Positions 62,784-64,000 of a stretch of 64,000 nucleotides of DNA are shown here, piece after piece (within the stretch, counting starts at the first letter, position 1; every line of letters begins with the position of its first letter). The notes under the pieces are model-generated. The model was given only the letters and a program-made list of their open reading frames with translations. It was not told where the DNA came from and ran no database searches. The stretch is from Cryptomeria japonica (taxonomy: Eukaryota > Streptophyta > Pinopsida > Cupressales > Cupressaceae). Location: the NCBI RefSeq assembly GCF_030272615.1, contig NC_081412.1:19879932-19943931 (forward strand). Reading direction: 5' to 3'. Position numbers and translations under genes: made by a program.

Positions 62784-64000
62784 GTATGTCATGAAATTTT
62801 CTTGCAGCAAATCATCCGTACCAATTTGCCACTGTATTCACTGCTTTTCATCATCTCCCTTAAAATATCTGTTTCATTTCATAGATGAATTACTGAGGAT
62901 GATAGATTTGGCTATAGATTATAGAGTTTTTGGCTTTTTCTTCCAAAGAAGAGCTGTGTATTAATATTTGAATCCAACTCTACATGCTCACCTCTTGCTA
63001 CTGTTAAAGCCCTAGCTGTAAGGCAAGAACTCTCAATCTGACCACAGTGCTTAGAATCTAAGCATTAAAGGCTTCATTTATTAAAAAAAGGGTTAATGAT
63101 GGCAAATCTGATTATAAATTTGTATTCAATAGGTTACTATCTTAATGGTTGTTATAAAATCTGAATTTAAGCATCTTGACTTTATACCCTTTTATTTTAT
63201 TGATAAATAAGAAAGAAATAATATTATTTTTGTGTGGATATGTTGTGGTATGATAAATTTTAGGGTCGTTCATTGATATTATGATTGCATAAGTACATGC
63301 TACACAGATTGGGTATTCAATCTATTTGAGATCAGGTGGGTTTTGAATTTATATAACCTTTTTATATAATTAATATATCAATATTTTTATATTATTTCAT
63401 TATATAAGTTTATTTGAAGTAAGCCTTTCATATTACTATGGATCAAGAGATAAAAAAAAAACGACTGCTTGATTTGAATATGTCCAGTTGTACTGAGATT
63501 TAAATTTAGAACTAAGTTAGACAGTATTTAAATACGTCCATTTATATTACTAGATTTCCTCTTAAATTTGGTGTGCTCTTAATATAATTCTAAGAGATAT
63601 GCGGATTTATATTCACTGGTAACAAGGAAATATATTCTCAATCATTTAACTAAAACGTGTGAGATATTTAAATCGAGCCACTATAATCATATACAAATAT
63701 TATGCTGTTTTTGGTTATTATGTTTTCATTGAAGATCTTTTTCAAAAGCTGATGGATGCTTTAAATACTAATATTGGTTGCTATGTTGAAATTTCCGTAT
63801 TAGTTTGAGTTTATTCCATTTAGAAATATTAGTTCCATTGTTTCTCTGTACTTGCAGGAAAGAATTTACAAAATGTTTTGTGTGTTTAGTTAGAAAGAAA
63901 ACTCTGATTTAACGGAGCTGAATGTGGTGGTCGATTTGTAGGTAGGTTTTGCAATCATCTGAGTTGGAAGAATGTGATATTATTAGGAGCATCATTCTGC
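62784..64000. other. AT-rich sequence, possible introns of the preceding gene
   Basis: Several acceptor-like sites (for example TTTCTTGCAG near 62806 and TACTTGCAG near 63858) but no exon with a recognisable domain before the window ends. Confidence 0.4.

Overview
This is a repeat-dominated stretch of a plant nuclear genome, most likely a large-genome seed plant such as a gymnosperm. That is inferred from nested LTR retrotransposons, plant L1-type LINEs with RNase H, AT-rich spacers and very sparse genes; the species cannot be named from the sequence. About two thirds of the window can be assigned to mobile elements, nearly all of them decayed.

Layout. 1-2217: minus-strand Ty3/gypsy gag-protease fragment with its PBS and part of an LTR. 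2218-10244: complete but dead Ty1/copia element (Copia-1); its 3' LTR carries an 878-bp solo LTR. 10245-14933: pyrimidine-rich tract, then a long plus-strand LTR with a GCGAA-rich minisatellite. 15263-22603: L1-type LINE with a 19-bp target-site duplication and an extra open frame after RNase H. 22979-27442: ~4.5-kb solo LTR on the minus strand, itself holding a 490-bp solo LTR and a hAT-like non-autonomous element. 28008-32807: 4.8-kb solo LTR with a perfect duplication. 32813-40523: lower-repeat spacer with an aldose 1-epimerase pseudogene into which a 317-bp TRIM has inserted. 40534-46567: second, more decayed LINE. 47738-52724: complete 5-kb copia element (Copia-2). 52730-62240: AT-rich spacer with a ~1.6-kb tandem duplication and an (AG)n array. 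62387-62783: possible exons of an atypical bHLH-like gene.

Most notable. The TRIM at 35905-36221 has two 135-bp LTRs, each containing a tRNA-like fold with intact A and B boxes. A perfect initiator-Met PBS follows the first LTR directly, a purine tract precedes the second, and identical AGATC duplications flank the element. It has no run of three Ts, so Pol III could in principle transcribe the whole element. This parallels Cassandra, whose LTRs carry 5S rRNA, but with a tRNA module. Also notable: a family of >4-kb LTRs each with its own internal minisatellite, the LINE 3' open frame, and stop codons in Copia-2 that almost all look like C-to-T changes at single sites, the expected scar of cytosine methylation.

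No gene set acts as a pathway here. The only host-gene material is the mutarotase pseudogene, a few unrecognised fragments (36.97-38.55 kb) and the bHLH-like exons. All calls come from reading the sequence; no database search was run.
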